A DNA stretch of 6,954 nt from an uncultured Clostridium sp. (GTDB lineage Bacteria > Bacillota_A > Clostridia > TANB77 > CAG-508). Within the stretch, counting starts at the first letter, position 1. Each line of letters opens with the position of its first letter. Location: positions 1 through 6,954 of the forward strand of contig CATOLW010000064.1 in NCBI GenBank assembly GCA_951800935.1. Direction: 5' to 3'. The position numbers and the translations under genes are program-made. Shown one piece after another: positions 1-5,578 of the stretch. A model generated the notes under the pieces. The model was not told the origin of the DNA and made no database searches. It was given only the letters and a program-made list of their open reading frames with translations.

Positions 1-424
1 CAATGTTGTCAGCAATAAAAATAATTTTATCTAATAAATTCATATTCGTATCACCACTAGTATGACAAGAAATTGCATGGGAGATAGAATTAAATCGATT
101 ACTATCAGTTTTATCAAATACTTCTTCAAAAATGATAGCACTAACTTTAGAATGTAAAGCAACAGGATATTCAAAAATATCAAAATCATAAAGTGTAAGA
201 TTTTTTCTACTACAAAGATTTAGCATTTGATGCCTACTGACTGATTTTCCAATATTATGTAACAAAGCAGCAATAGTAGCATCTTCTAAAATAGTTTCAT
301 CCCATTTTTTAGCTAATATTTGGCTTGTTTGTGCAACACGACAAGAATGTTCAAATTGAGATTTATTAACATCTTTTAAATATTTTTCTAATGTTAAGAA
401 AGCATTTCTTTTAGAAAGTTTCAT
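1..424 (-). CDS. yqeK: YqeK-like HD-domain phosphohydrolase, C-terminus cut by window edge
   Basis: Reading on the minus strand from ATG at 424-422 gives 141 open codons to the window edge. The order of motifs fits the HD superfamily, YqeK branch: His26 in FEHSCRVAQ, LLHNIGK with His56-Asn57, His91, His121 in AISCHTSGDTNMNLLDKII, and Asp139 in IADN. YqeK proteins hydrolyse symmetrical dinucleoside tetraphosphates (Ap4A to 2 ADP) with a two-metal centre in the cytoplasm; this activity is family knowledge. Odd point: the HD doublet that names the family is HN here, so a metal ligand is changed. A ribosome site (AAAGGA) lies about 10 bases before the start. The usual partners (nadD, rsfS) are not in view. 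It could instead be another HD-family hydrolase, but the HT-G...M-LDKIIF block favours YqeK. Confidence 0.82.
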   Translation of the reverse strand, partial: MKLSKRNAFLTLEKYLKDVNKSQFEHSCRVAQTSQILAKKWDETILEDATIAALLHNIGKSVSRHQMLNLCSRKNLTLYDFDIFEYPVALHSKVSAIIFEEVFDKTDSNRFNSISHAISCHTSGDTNMNLLDKIIFIADNI

Positions 425-458
425 GGTAATTTATTCCTTTTTTATAATTATGATAGTA

Positions 459-487
459 ATTATAACAGGAAATAGCAAGAAAATCAA
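459..487 (-). promoter_or_regulatory. Promoter of the yqeK-like gene
   Basis: On the minus strand, -35 TTGATT (487-482), a 17-base spacer and -10 TATAAT (464-459), with a TG one base before the -10 box (extended -10). It sits about 35 bases upstream of the yqeK-like start codon. Confidence 0.7.
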
Positions 488-511
488 CAAGGAAACATAA
501 AGTTGATTTTC
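479..511. repeat. Inverted repeat holding both divergent -35 boxes
   Basis: GAAAATCAAC (479-488) and GTTGATTTTC (502-511) are perfect 10-base inverted arms around a 13-base centre. Each arm contains the -35 hexamer of one of two divergent promoters. A shared operator for a dimeric regulator is possible, but the symmetry may simply be that of two matched promoters. Confidence 0.6.
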
Positions 512-531
512 TTATGTAAATGTGATATAAT
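503..531 (+). promoter_or_regulatory. Promoter of the 66-codon gene
   Basis: -35 TTGATT (503-508), 17-base spacer, -10 TATAAT (526-531), also with an extended TG element. It is the mirror image of the divergent yqeK-like promoter, and the two -35 boxes lie inside one inverted repeat. Confidence 0.75.
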
Positions 532-594
532 TAAAGTAATTTAAAATATATTAATGAAAGGAAATCCTTGAGTTTATCAAGGAGAGGTAGCAAA

Positions 595-795
595 ATGAGT
601 GAAAAAGGCATTGAAAAAGTAAACAGTATGAGAAATCGGTTTAGAGAAGTTGGAGCGCAGGAATTGACGCAAGACGAAGGAATACTATTAAGAACGGATT
701 TAAGAGGAGAATACCTAAAAGAAGATTCCTTTATTATGATGTGCGTAGAAAGAAGAGTTTTTGTGTGGAACCTACGTCCCAAGAAAAAACAGTAG
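595..795 (+). CDS. Small protein of unknown function (66 aa)
   Basis: ATG at 595 is preceded by AAGGAG (579-584) at good spacing. An in-frame TTG at 568 would add nine residues but lacks a ribosome site, so the ATG is preferred. The 66-residue product begins MSEKGIEKVNSMRNRFREVG and ends VWNLRPKKKQ. It is rich in Arg, Lys and Glu, has no signal peptide or membrane segment, and has a basic tail. I do not recognise the family. It looks like a genuine single-gene unit because it has its own consensus promoter (503-531) and a terminator hairpin that begins inside its last codons and includes the stop codon. The divergent neighbour is the yqeK-like gene, with near-identical promoter geometry, which hints at co-ordinated expression but says nothing about function. 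Confidence 0.7.
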   Translation: MSEKGIEKVNSMRNRFREVGAQELTQDEGILLRTDLRGEYLKEDSFIMMCVERRVFVWNLRPKKKQ

Positions 796-819
796 TAAAA
801 TACTACTGTTTTTTCTTGG
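779..819. terminator. Bidirectional terminator overlapping the small gene's stop codon
   Basis: A perfect 19-bp stem (779-797 with 801-819) closes a 3-base AAA loop. The core pairs ACAGTAGTA with TACTACTGT and is followed by TTTTTT within the outer stem. The stop codon TAG (793-795) lies in the 5' arm. An A-run on the other arm allows function from either strand. Confidence 0.85.
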
Positions 820-830
820 CTAAAAAATAG

Positions 831-865
831 AAAGAGCTATACCTTTGGTATAGCTCTTTTTTATT
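831..865. terminator. Terminator at the 3' end of glmS, probably bidirectional
   Basis: AAAGAGCTATACC (831-843) pairs perfectly with GGTATAGCTCTTT (847-859) around a TTT loop. T-runs follow on both strands: TTTTTT on the plus strand, and a T-run reading towards 820 on the minus strand. It directly follows the glmS stop codon (868-866). Confidence 0.85.
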
Positions 866-2705
866 TTATTCAACTGTAACTGATTTTGCAAGATTTCTAG
901 GTTTATCAACATCTAATCCTTTTTCTTTTGAAATATAATAAGCAAATAATTGCAAAGGAATAACGGATAAAATTGGAGAAATCAAAGGATTGGTTTCAGG
1001 AATTTTTATGGTTAAATCAAACATAGTTTCATCAATAGGTTGATTAGAAATAACTAATGTTCTAGCACCACGAGTAATAACTTCCTGAATATTACTAACC
1101 ATTTTTTCAACCAAAGTAGCATCTGTCATAACAGAAACAACAGTAATTCCACTTTCAATTAAAGCAATCGCACCATGTTTTAATTCACCAGCAGGATAAC
1201 TTTCTGAATGAATATAAGAAATTTCTTTTAATTTTAAAGAGCCTTCTTTTGCAACTACTTCATCGATTCCTCTACCTAAGAAAAACATATCTTTTTCTTG
1301 GTAAGACTTTTTAGAAAAGTCTTGCACAGCTTCTGACAATTTTAAAGTTTCTTCTACTTTAGCAGGTAATTCCATAATATCCTTTTTTAGTTCAGTAAGA
1401 GAATTTGTATTGATTTCTAATACTTCAGCAAAGTAAATCGCTAACATAGTAAGTAACATAACTTGAGAAGTATAAGCTTTTGTAGAAGCAACTGCTATTT
1501 CTGGTCCTGCATGAGTATAAATAGAATAATCAGCTTCTCTTGTAATAGAGCTTCCAATTACGTTACTAATAGAAAGTGTTTTGGCTTTCTTTTGTTTACA
1601 AAGCTTTAAAGCAGCAATCGTGTCAGCTGTTTCTCCTGATTGAGAAATGAAAATACATAAGGTTTTTTCATCTACTAATGGGTCTCTATATCTAAATTCA
1701 GAAGCAACATCTACTTCTGTTGTTATTTTACAAAGTTTTTCAATGGCATTTTTTCCAGCAAGACCTGCATGCATTGCTGTACCACAAGCAATAATATAAA
1801 TTTTATTGATATTAGATAAATATTCTTTACTAAAATTCAATTCATCAAATTCACATTTTGATATGTCATTTAATTTAGCACCAATCGTTTCACGAATAGC
1901 GGTTGGTTGTTCATAAATTTCTTTTAACATGAAATCTTCATAACCATCTTTTTCAGCACTACAAGCATTCCATTCAATAGTTTGTATTTCTTTTGGTGTA
2001 ACTTTTAATTCTTTATCATAGAAAGTAATTTCTGTTCTTGTTAAAACAGCAAACTCAAAATCATCTAATAAATAGAAGTTTCTAGTAAAAGAAAGAATAG
2101 CAGGAATATCAGAAGAAATGTAGTTTTCATCTTCTCCTTTTCCAATAACAAGAGGGCTATCTTTTCTCGTAACAATCATAATATCTGGATAATTTTTACA
2201 AATAATTTCAATTGCATAACTTCCCTTTAGCTCATCACATGCTTTTTTGACAGCACGTAAAAATTTTGAATCATCTTCTTTTTCATCTTTACTATAATAG
2301 TAATGAACTAAATTAGGGATAACTTCTGTATCCGTTTGAGAATAAAAAGTATAACCATGATCTGTTAAAAATTTTCTTAGTTCATTGTAATTTTCAATAA
2401 TTCCATTGTGAACAACACTAAAAGTTTCGCTATTATCCATATGAGGATGAGAGTTTTCCTTAGCTGGTTTTCCATGTGTTGCCCATCTTGTATGAGCAAT
2501 ACCAATTGTACCGGCTTAAGTCATCAATTCCTTTTAAATCATATAAATTTTTTACTCTTCCTTTATCCTTCATAATAGAAAGTCCATCTTTTTCGATGGT
2601 TGAAATACCAGCTGAATCATATCCTCTGTATTCCAATCTAATTAACCCATTAATTAAAATAGGGCTCGCTTTTTGGTTTCCTATGTAACCTACAATTCCA
2701 CACAT
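866..2705 (-). CDS. glmS: Glutamine--fructose-6-phosphate aminotransferase GlmS, with an apparent one-base frameshift
   Basis: GlmS converts fructose-6-phosphate and glutamine to glucosamine-6-phosphate plus glutamate, the first committed step to peptidoglycan amino sugars. From ATG 2705-2703 (ribosome site AGGAGG at 2714-2719) the start MCGIVGYIG supplies the catalytic Cys2. The frame holds to Ser64, then the family sequence [14 protein letters not shown] continues in another frame from about 2512, so one base near 2513-2516 appears extra. The joined product is 612 residues, normal for the family. Later motifs are intact (joined numbering): HNGIIENY 99-106, SQTDTE 122-127, CGTAMHAG 307-314, SQSGET 354-359, ASTKAYTSQ 406-414, [11 protein letters not shown] 501-511, and the terminal [13 protein letters not shown]. 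These make the glutaminase domain plus two SIS isomerase domains. The gene is normally essential, so a sequence error or recent mutation is more likely than an old pseudogene. As given, translation would stop at 2460. Regulation is by the ribozyme upstream. Confidence 0.95.
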
Positions 2706-2708
2706 TTT

Positions 2709-2719
2709 TAAATCCTCCT
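2709..2719 (-). promoter_or_regulatory. glmS ribosome binding site
   Basis: AGGAGGATTTA (2719-2709) followed by AAA and the ATG at 2705. The same 11 bases recur upstream of the ribozyme at 2925-2915. Confidence 0.85.
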
Positions 2720-2756
2720 AAAAATTAATATTGGAATTGAAAGTATGCAAATAAAA

Positions 2757-2899
2757 GCTTAAAAGAATTAATTTTTGTTACAATATTGCTACTGCTTTTT
2801 GATTAATTCTATGACCTTAAGCTAAAGCCACTAGAGCATCCGCCGAAAATTCGATAACCCTAGACCTCGTCAACACTTTAAAAATAGAGTTCAGGCGCT
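2757..2899 (-). ncRNA. glmS ribozyme (GlcN6P-activated self-cleaving riboswitch)
   Basis: On the minus strand the leader carries the hallmarks of the glmS ribozyme in order: AGCGCCTGAACT at the cleavage site (A at 2899, G at 2898), GTTGACGAGG, GGGTTATCGA, TCGGCGGATGC, and then the P4 stem AGAATTAAT...ATTAATTCT (3' arm 2772-2764). From known biochemistry, glucosamine-6-phosphate acts as cofactor for cleavage 5' of the G. The cleaved glmS mRNA is then degraded, giving negative feedback on the enzyme encoded about 50 bases downstream. All core segments look intact, so the control is probably functional. The 3' boundary is approximate. Confidence 0.95.
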
Positions 2900-2963
2900 A
2901 TAAAAAAGTATAAATAAATCCTCCTTCCGTAAAAAACTTTTTGCATTTCTTTCAATTTACTTT

Positions 2964-2995
2964 ATTATATTACACCAAAAAACGAAAAGTAGCAA
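2964..2995 (-). promoter_or_regulatory. Probable promoter of the ribozyme-glmS transcript
   Basis: The -10 box TATAAT (2969-2964) is clear on the minus strand and would start the RNA about 58 bases before the ribozyme cleavage site. The -35 is less certain: TTGCTA (2995-2990) gives a long 20-base spacer, and a better-spaced hexamer is poor. Confidence 0.55.
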
Positions 2996-3021
2996 GTCCT
3001 ATTGAAATATTTTGTAAATTA

Positions 3022-3050
3022 TTGAATAAATAGAAAATTTAGGATATAAT
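3022..3050 (+). promoter_or_regulatory. Promoter of mtnN
   Basis: TTGAAT (3022-3027), 17-base spacer, TATAAT (3045-3050), 39 bases before the mtnN start. It is divergent from the glmS promoter. Confidence 0.75.
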
Positions 3051-3089
3051 CTAGGTAAAGAAAAAACGGATGGGAAAGGAGGCAAAAAA

Positions 3090-3782
3090 ATGAAAAAAAT
3101 TGGGATTATTGTAGCGATGGATGAGGAAAGAGAAGCTATTATTAATTTGATGACAGAAATAGAAATCAAACAAATTTATAATTTAAGATTCTTAGAAGGA
3201 AAGATTCAAGGAAAAGAATGTGTATTAGTTAAAAGTGGAATTGGAAAGGTAAATGCAGCCAGAACTACACAAGTAATGCTTCAAAATTTTGAAATACAAT
3301 ATGTTATCAACTTAGGGGCTGGTGGTTCCATTAATGGAATGTTAAATATAGGAGATGTGTTAATTGGAAAACAAGTAGTCCAACATGATTTTGATATTAC
3401 AGCATTTGGACATAGTAAGGGCTATATTACAGGAGTTGGAGATGCTATCATATGTGATAGAGAGCTAATAAATGAATTAGAACAAGTAATTAAATCCTTA
3501 CCAGAAAGAAGTTATCAAATAAAAATAGGAGTGATAGCAACAGGAGATATTTTTTGTACAGAAGCATGGATGAAAGATAAAATTCGTGCAAAATTTAATG
3601 CTGATGTAGTGGATATGGAATGTGCTGCAATTGGACAAGTATGTTATCTAGATAATATTCCATTTATAGCCATTAGAAGTATTTCTGATACACCAAATGG
3701 AAGAAATGCATCAACATTTGATGAGAATTTAAAACTTGCTTCTAAAAGATGTGCCAATATTCTAAAAGAGTTTTTATTGTAA
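3090..3782 (+). CDS. mtnN: 5'-methylthioadenosine/S-adenosylhomocysteine nucleosidase
   Basis: The 230-residue length matches the MTA/SAH nucleosidase (Pfs) family. The enzyme cleaves adenine from methylthioadenosine and S-adenosylhomocysteine in the cytoplasm, relieving inhibition of methylation and feeding methionine salvage. Visible signatures are KIGIIVAMDEE at the N-terminus with the putative catalytic acid Glu13, KSGIGKVNAA (48-57), NLGAGGS (74-80), HDFDITAFGH (99-108), VDMECAA (174-180) with substrate-binding Glu177, and RSISD (196-200) with catalytic Asp200. The start is set by AAAGGAGG (3075-3082). It has its own promoter and a weak AT-rich hairpin just after the stop (3792-3820). 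No luxS is in view, so AI-2 production cannot be inferred. The neighbouring glmS is divergent and functionally unrelated. Confidence 0.95.
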   Translation: MKKIGIIVAMDEEREAIINLMTEIEIKQIYNLRFLEGKIQGKECVLVKSGIGKVNAARTTQVMLQNFEIQYVINLGAGGSINGMLNIGDVLIGKQVVQHDFDITAFGHSKGYITGVGDAIICDRELINELEQVIKSLPERSYQIKIGVIATGDIFCTEAWMKDKIRAKFNADVVDMECAAIGQVCYLDNIPFIAIRSISDTPNGRNASTFDENLKLASKRCANILKEFLL

Positions 3783-3809
3783 GGTATAGGAGAAAAAAGT
3801 ATAAAAAAC

Positions 3810-3839
3810 TTGCTTTTTTCAGGATTTTTGTGCTATAAT
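3810..3839 (+). promoter_or_regulatory. Promoter of the 108-codon gene
   Basis: TTGCTT (3810-3815), 18-base spacer, TATAAT (3834-3839), with an extended TG at 3831-3832. It lies in the 99-base gap after mtnN. Confidence 0.65.
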
Positions 3840-3881
3840 AAAAATGTAGTTTTAAATTTATCGTTGAGGTGAAAAATAAAA

Positions 3882-4208
3882 ATGGATAAAGAAAAAGATT
3901 TAGAAAACAATGCTAAGATTTCAGATGTTGCCAAAACAGTAATAGAACCTTCTGAACCAGAATTAACACAAACTGAAGAAATTTTAAAAAGTCCAGAAGC
4001 AAAAGAAGATGAAAAAAAAGAATTGGCAAAAACGTTAGAATATGTTGATAAAAACATAATGAAACCAACAGATGGAGGAAATTCAATAAAAGATAAAAAT
4101 AAGAAGGATTTGAGAGAAGAAGTTAGACAAAACGCACAACAAGAATTGAATCAAGAGAATCCAGAAAGAACTCAAAGCAAAGAAATAGAAGACAAGGAAA
4201 GAGATTAA
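3882..4208 (+). CDS. Small Lys/Glu-rich, probably disordered protein (108 aa)
   Basis: ATG at 3882 follows GAGGTG (3866-3871). The product contains about 20 Glu and 17 Lys in 108 residues and has no Cys, Phe, Trp or His, which is the composition of an intrinsically disordered, highly soluble polypeptide. There is no signal peptide or membrane segment. I do not recognise a family and no catalytic motif is visible. The gene is a self-contained unit with its own promoter (3810-3839), ribosome site and terminator (4207-4240), which argues that it is real rather than a chance frame. The opposite-strand frame over it has no ribosome site and is judged a shadow. Function unknown; a chaperone-like, stress or nucleic-acid-associated role would be guesswork. 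Confidence 0.7.
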   Translation: MDKEKDLENNAKISDVAKTVIEPSEPELTQTEEILKSPEAKEDEKKELAKTLEYVDKNIMKPTDGGNSIKDKNKKDLREEVRQNAQQELNQENPERTQSKEIEDKERD

Positions 4209-4240
4209 AAATACAAGAAATTTGATTTTCTTGTATTTTT
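4207..4240 (+). terminator. Terminator of the 108-codon gene
   Basis: AAAAATACAAGAAA (4207-4220) pairs with TTTCTTGTATTTTT (4227-4240) around a 6-base loop. It begins within the TAA stop codon and ends in a T-run. Confidence 0.8.
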
Positions 4241-4243
4241 ATC

Positions 4244-4272
4244 TTGACAAATGGAAAAACTACCTTTATAAT
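4244..4272 (+). promoter_or_regulatory. Consensus promoter of tRNA-Met
   Basis: TTGACA (4244-4249), exactly 17 bases, TATAAT (4267-4272). Both hexamers are perfect sigma-A consensus, the strongest promoter in the window, about 20 bases before the tRNA. Confidence 0.9.
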
Positions 4273-4292
4273 AAATAACGTTAAAAGAATAT

Positions 4293-4369
4293 GGCGAAGT
4301 AGCTCAGTTGGCTAGAGCATTCGGTTCATACCCGAAGGGTCATGTGTTCGAATCACATCTTCGCTACCA
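4293..4369 (+). tRNA. tRNA-Met (CAT), elongator type
   Basis: This 77-base cloverleaf has a 7-bp acceptor stem (GGCGAAG with CTTCGCT, including a G1-T72 wobble), D-arm AGCTCAGTTGGCTAGAGC, anticodon stem TTCGG/CCGAA with CAT at 4327-4329, T-arm ATGTG-TTCGAAT-CACAT, and an encoded CCA (4367-4369). The anticodon alone could mean initiator Met, elongator Met or lysidine-modified Ile. The acceptor stem and body resemble Firmicute elongator tRNA-Met and lack the G-C-rich anticodon stem of initiators. It is transcribed alone. Confidence 0.95.
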
Positions 4370-4400
4370 ATGACGTTTCTGTTCGAAACAATAGAATAGA

Positions 4401-4439
4401 TACAAAAATCATTCAGTAAAATGGATGATTTTTTTTGTA
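4401..4439 (+). terminator. Terminator after tRNA-Met
   Basis: TACAAAAATCATTC (4401-4414) pairs with GGATGATTTTT and the T-run from 4424 on, with one G-T wobble and an 8-base loop. It ends in eight Ts. It lies 32 bases past the tRNA CCA. Confidence 0.8.
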
Positions 4440-4458
4440 AAATGTTTATTGCCTCGCA

Positions 4459-4577
4459 GAGCCCACGAGTTGTGTTAGTATGACACAACTCATAGGAGGT
4501 TAGGGCTTATGACAAGGTCAAAGTCCTATTACACCAAAAAAACACACAAATTATTGTGTGTTTTTTTTGGTGTAATA
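4459..4577. other. Structured element: long hairpin, Shine-Dalgarno, short frame and strong terminator
   Basis: AGCCC (4460-4464) can pair with GGGCT (4503-4507), enclosing a hairpin of GAGTTGTGT (4467-4475) with ACACAACTC (4483-4491). Then come AGGAGGT (4494-4500) and ATG at 4509. The reading frame after this ATG runs straight into a 22-bp terminator stem (4527-4548 with 4555-4577, one bulged T, eight-T run) and has no stop before it. The next gene is convergent, so this is not a leader for it. The frame beyond the hairpin is antisense to the 184-codon gene and is not credible as a protein. Options are a small RNA, a remnant of a mobile-element end (the hairpin followed by an AGGT...ATGACA string loosely recalls IS200/IS605-type right ends), or a degraded attenuator. 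I recognise no known riboswitch. Confidence 0.45.
4527..4577. terminator. Strong, probably bidirectional terminator
   Basis: A 22-bp stem TATTACACC-A7-CACACA (4527-4548) with TGTGTG-T8-GGTGTAATA (4555-4577), one bulged T and a 6-base loop. It ends nine bases before the stop of the convergent 184-codon gene, so it can serve that gene from the minus side as well as whatever is transcribed through 4500 on the plus strand. Confidence 0.8.
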
Positions 4578-4585
4578 ACTAATAA

Positions 4586-5140
4586 TTATTGGAAAAGGCA
4601 TATTACTCTTTTTATTTCATTGGATTTCATAATATTTTCTTGTAAAGTTCTAATAAAAGTAATTATGCCAATTTTATTGTCAGCATCTTGTTTTTCAATG
4701 AAAGTATTGATTGCGGAATATAATTCTTGAAAATCTTGTAAAAATTCTGATTTTTCTAAAAGAGTATTCTCGTATAAATTGGCTATTTTCGCTCCAGCCA
4801 TTATTATACGAATAATTGATTCATTACATCCTAGTTTTTGAAGTTCATACATTAACCGTTCTTCTACGGTCCAATTTGCCTCAATATCATTGTTCCAATT
4901 ATTAATGGCATCAGATAATTCTTTACATTTTTCATCAAGATTTTCTAAAAATCCTGATTCTTGCCAAAGAGTATATCGGTCCAGATTTTCGGTTTTTACT
5001 CCTGCTGTTACTATATGAATAATTGTTTCGTCGCATATTCCTAGCTTCTGAAGTACATACCGAACCCTTTCTTCTATTGACCAATCGGTATCAACCTCAC
5101 TTATTATTTTTTTAAACTTTTCGTTTTGCATTAAGTTCAT
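4586..5140 (-). CDS. Tandem-repeat helical protein of unknown function (184 aa)
   Basis: ATG at 5140-5138 is preceded by AAGGAGG (5157-5151) with ten-base spacing, a strong start. The product contains two diverged copies of a ~70-residue unit. Copy 1 (about residues 17-82) begins with DTDWSIEERVRYVLQKLG; copy 2 (about 87-149) begins with EANWTVEERLMYELQKLG. Trp20 and Trp90 are exactly 70 residues apart. Both copies continue with an Ile-rich segment and [VM]-[TA]-AG-[VA]-K, and end in a [DS]AIN motif. The sequence predicts amphipathic helices, with no signal peptide, membrane span or Cys motif. A non-repeated, more basic tail covers 150-184. I do not recognise the family. It stands alone, with its own candidate promoter, beside a strong terminator and near the agr locus; no functional link is shown. 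Confidence 0.8.
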   Translation of the reverse strand: MNLMQNEKFKKIISEVDTDWSIEERVRYVLQKLGICDETIIHIVTAGVKTENLDRYTLWQESGFLENLDEKCKELSDAINNWNNDIEANWTVEERLMYELQKLGCNESIIRIIMAGAKIANLYENTLLEKSEFLQDFQELYSAINTFIEKQDADNKIGIITFIRTLQENIMKSNEIKRVICLFQ

Positions 5141-5233
5141 ATTCGTGTTTCCTCCTTTTAGTTTGTGTTAAAATATTATTAGTTACTTTGAAAATTACTT
5201 ATATTCAAATAAGTCAAAACATTTTACTTTTAT

Positions 5234-5262
5234 ATTTTATCATATTATTTTGTATAATACAA
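5234..5262 (-). promoter_or_regulatory. Candidate promoter of the 184-codon gene
   Basis: On the minus strand TTGTAT (5262-5257), 17-base spacer, TAAAAT (5239-5234) with an extended TG. It would give a leader of roughly 90 bases. The region is very AT-rich, so other boxes are possible. TTGACT further downstream (about 5216-5211) has no good -10 partner. Confidence 0.45.
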
Positions 5263-5369
5263 ATTTTCTTACAAATATTGCGTAATGTGGTATTTAATTG
5301 TACAAAATGGAGATAAAAGAAAAAAGTTGTAAATAACTACGCCATTGGTACCAAAATTAAAAAAGAAAG

Positions 5370-5407
5370 ACAGTATGTATCGAAAAATGAAACATACTGT
5401 TTTTTTA
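5370..5407 (+). terminator. Terminator with no recognisable upstream gene
   Basis: ACAGTATGT (5370-5378) pairs perfectly with ACATACTGT (5392-5400) around a 13-base loop and is followed by a T-run to 5407. Orientation is plus. A transcript beginning between about 5255 and 5360 is implied. Confidence 0.75.
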
Positions 5408-5480
5408 TTGTTTTATTATAAATTTTACAAAACAATTTGAATCATATAGGAAAAAGAAGAGGAAATATAAAATTATTATA

Positions 5481-5517
5481 AACAAGTACGTTTTTTACAA
5501 ATGTGCTTGTTTTTTTT
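5481..5517 (+). terminator. Second orphan terminator upstream of agrB
   Basis: AACAAGTAC (5481-5489) pairs with GTGCTTGTT (5503-5511), with one G-T wobble and a 13-base loop, then a T-run to 5517. It would insulate agrB from read-through, or end a short RNA or attenuate an agr leader transcript. Confidence 0.65.
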
Positions 5518-5569
5518 ATAAACCAAAAACGGCATTTCATAAAGAAAATAAAAGAGATGGATTCAAAAG

Positions 5570-5578
5570 TGATATTAT
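5570..5578 (+). promoter_or_regulatory. Possible extended -10 of the agrBD transcript
   Basis: TGATATTAT (5570-5578) is an extended -10 element 27 bases before the agrB start. No good -35 lies 17 bases upstream, which fits a weak promoter or one that needs an activator. No clear direct repeat of an AgrA/LytTR site is visible. Transcription could also start upstream of 5481. Confidence 0.35.

Noticed and set aside
531..782. 83-codon minus-strand frame
   Set aside because: Antisense to the 66-codon gene, which has the promoter, ribosome site and terminator; the minus frame has none.
2476..2688. 70-codon plus-strand frame
   Set aside because: Antisense to the strongly matched N-terminal part of glmS, with no ribosome site.
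3090..3782. Link between mtnN and AI-2 quorum sensing
   Set aside because: MtnN supplies a precursor for LuxS, but no luxS is in the window and the enzyme is a general methyl-cycle housekeeper, so presence next to agr genes proves nothing.
3833..4057. 74-codon minus-strand frame rich in Ser and Phe
   Set aside because: Mirror of the Lys/Glu-rich coding sequence (AAA/GAA read backwards as TTT/TTC), with no ribosome site.
2968..4541. Fifteen-base match TATTACACCAAAAAA at 2968-2982 and 4527-4541
   Set aside because: One copy is in the glmS promoter and the other in a terminator arm. In DNA this AT-rich a 15-base match is plausible by chance and the surroundings differ.
4501..4577. Attenuator or riboswitch controlling the next gene
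   Set aside because: The next gene is on the opposite strand and converges, so there is nothing downstream for a plus-strand attenuator to control.
4509..4730. 73-codon plus-strand reading frame with a strong ribosome site
   Set aside because: Everything after codon 7 lies in the terminator stem or antisense to the 184-codon gene, and the hydrophobic product looks like a shadow. The ribosome site and first codons are kept as part of the structured element, not as a protein.
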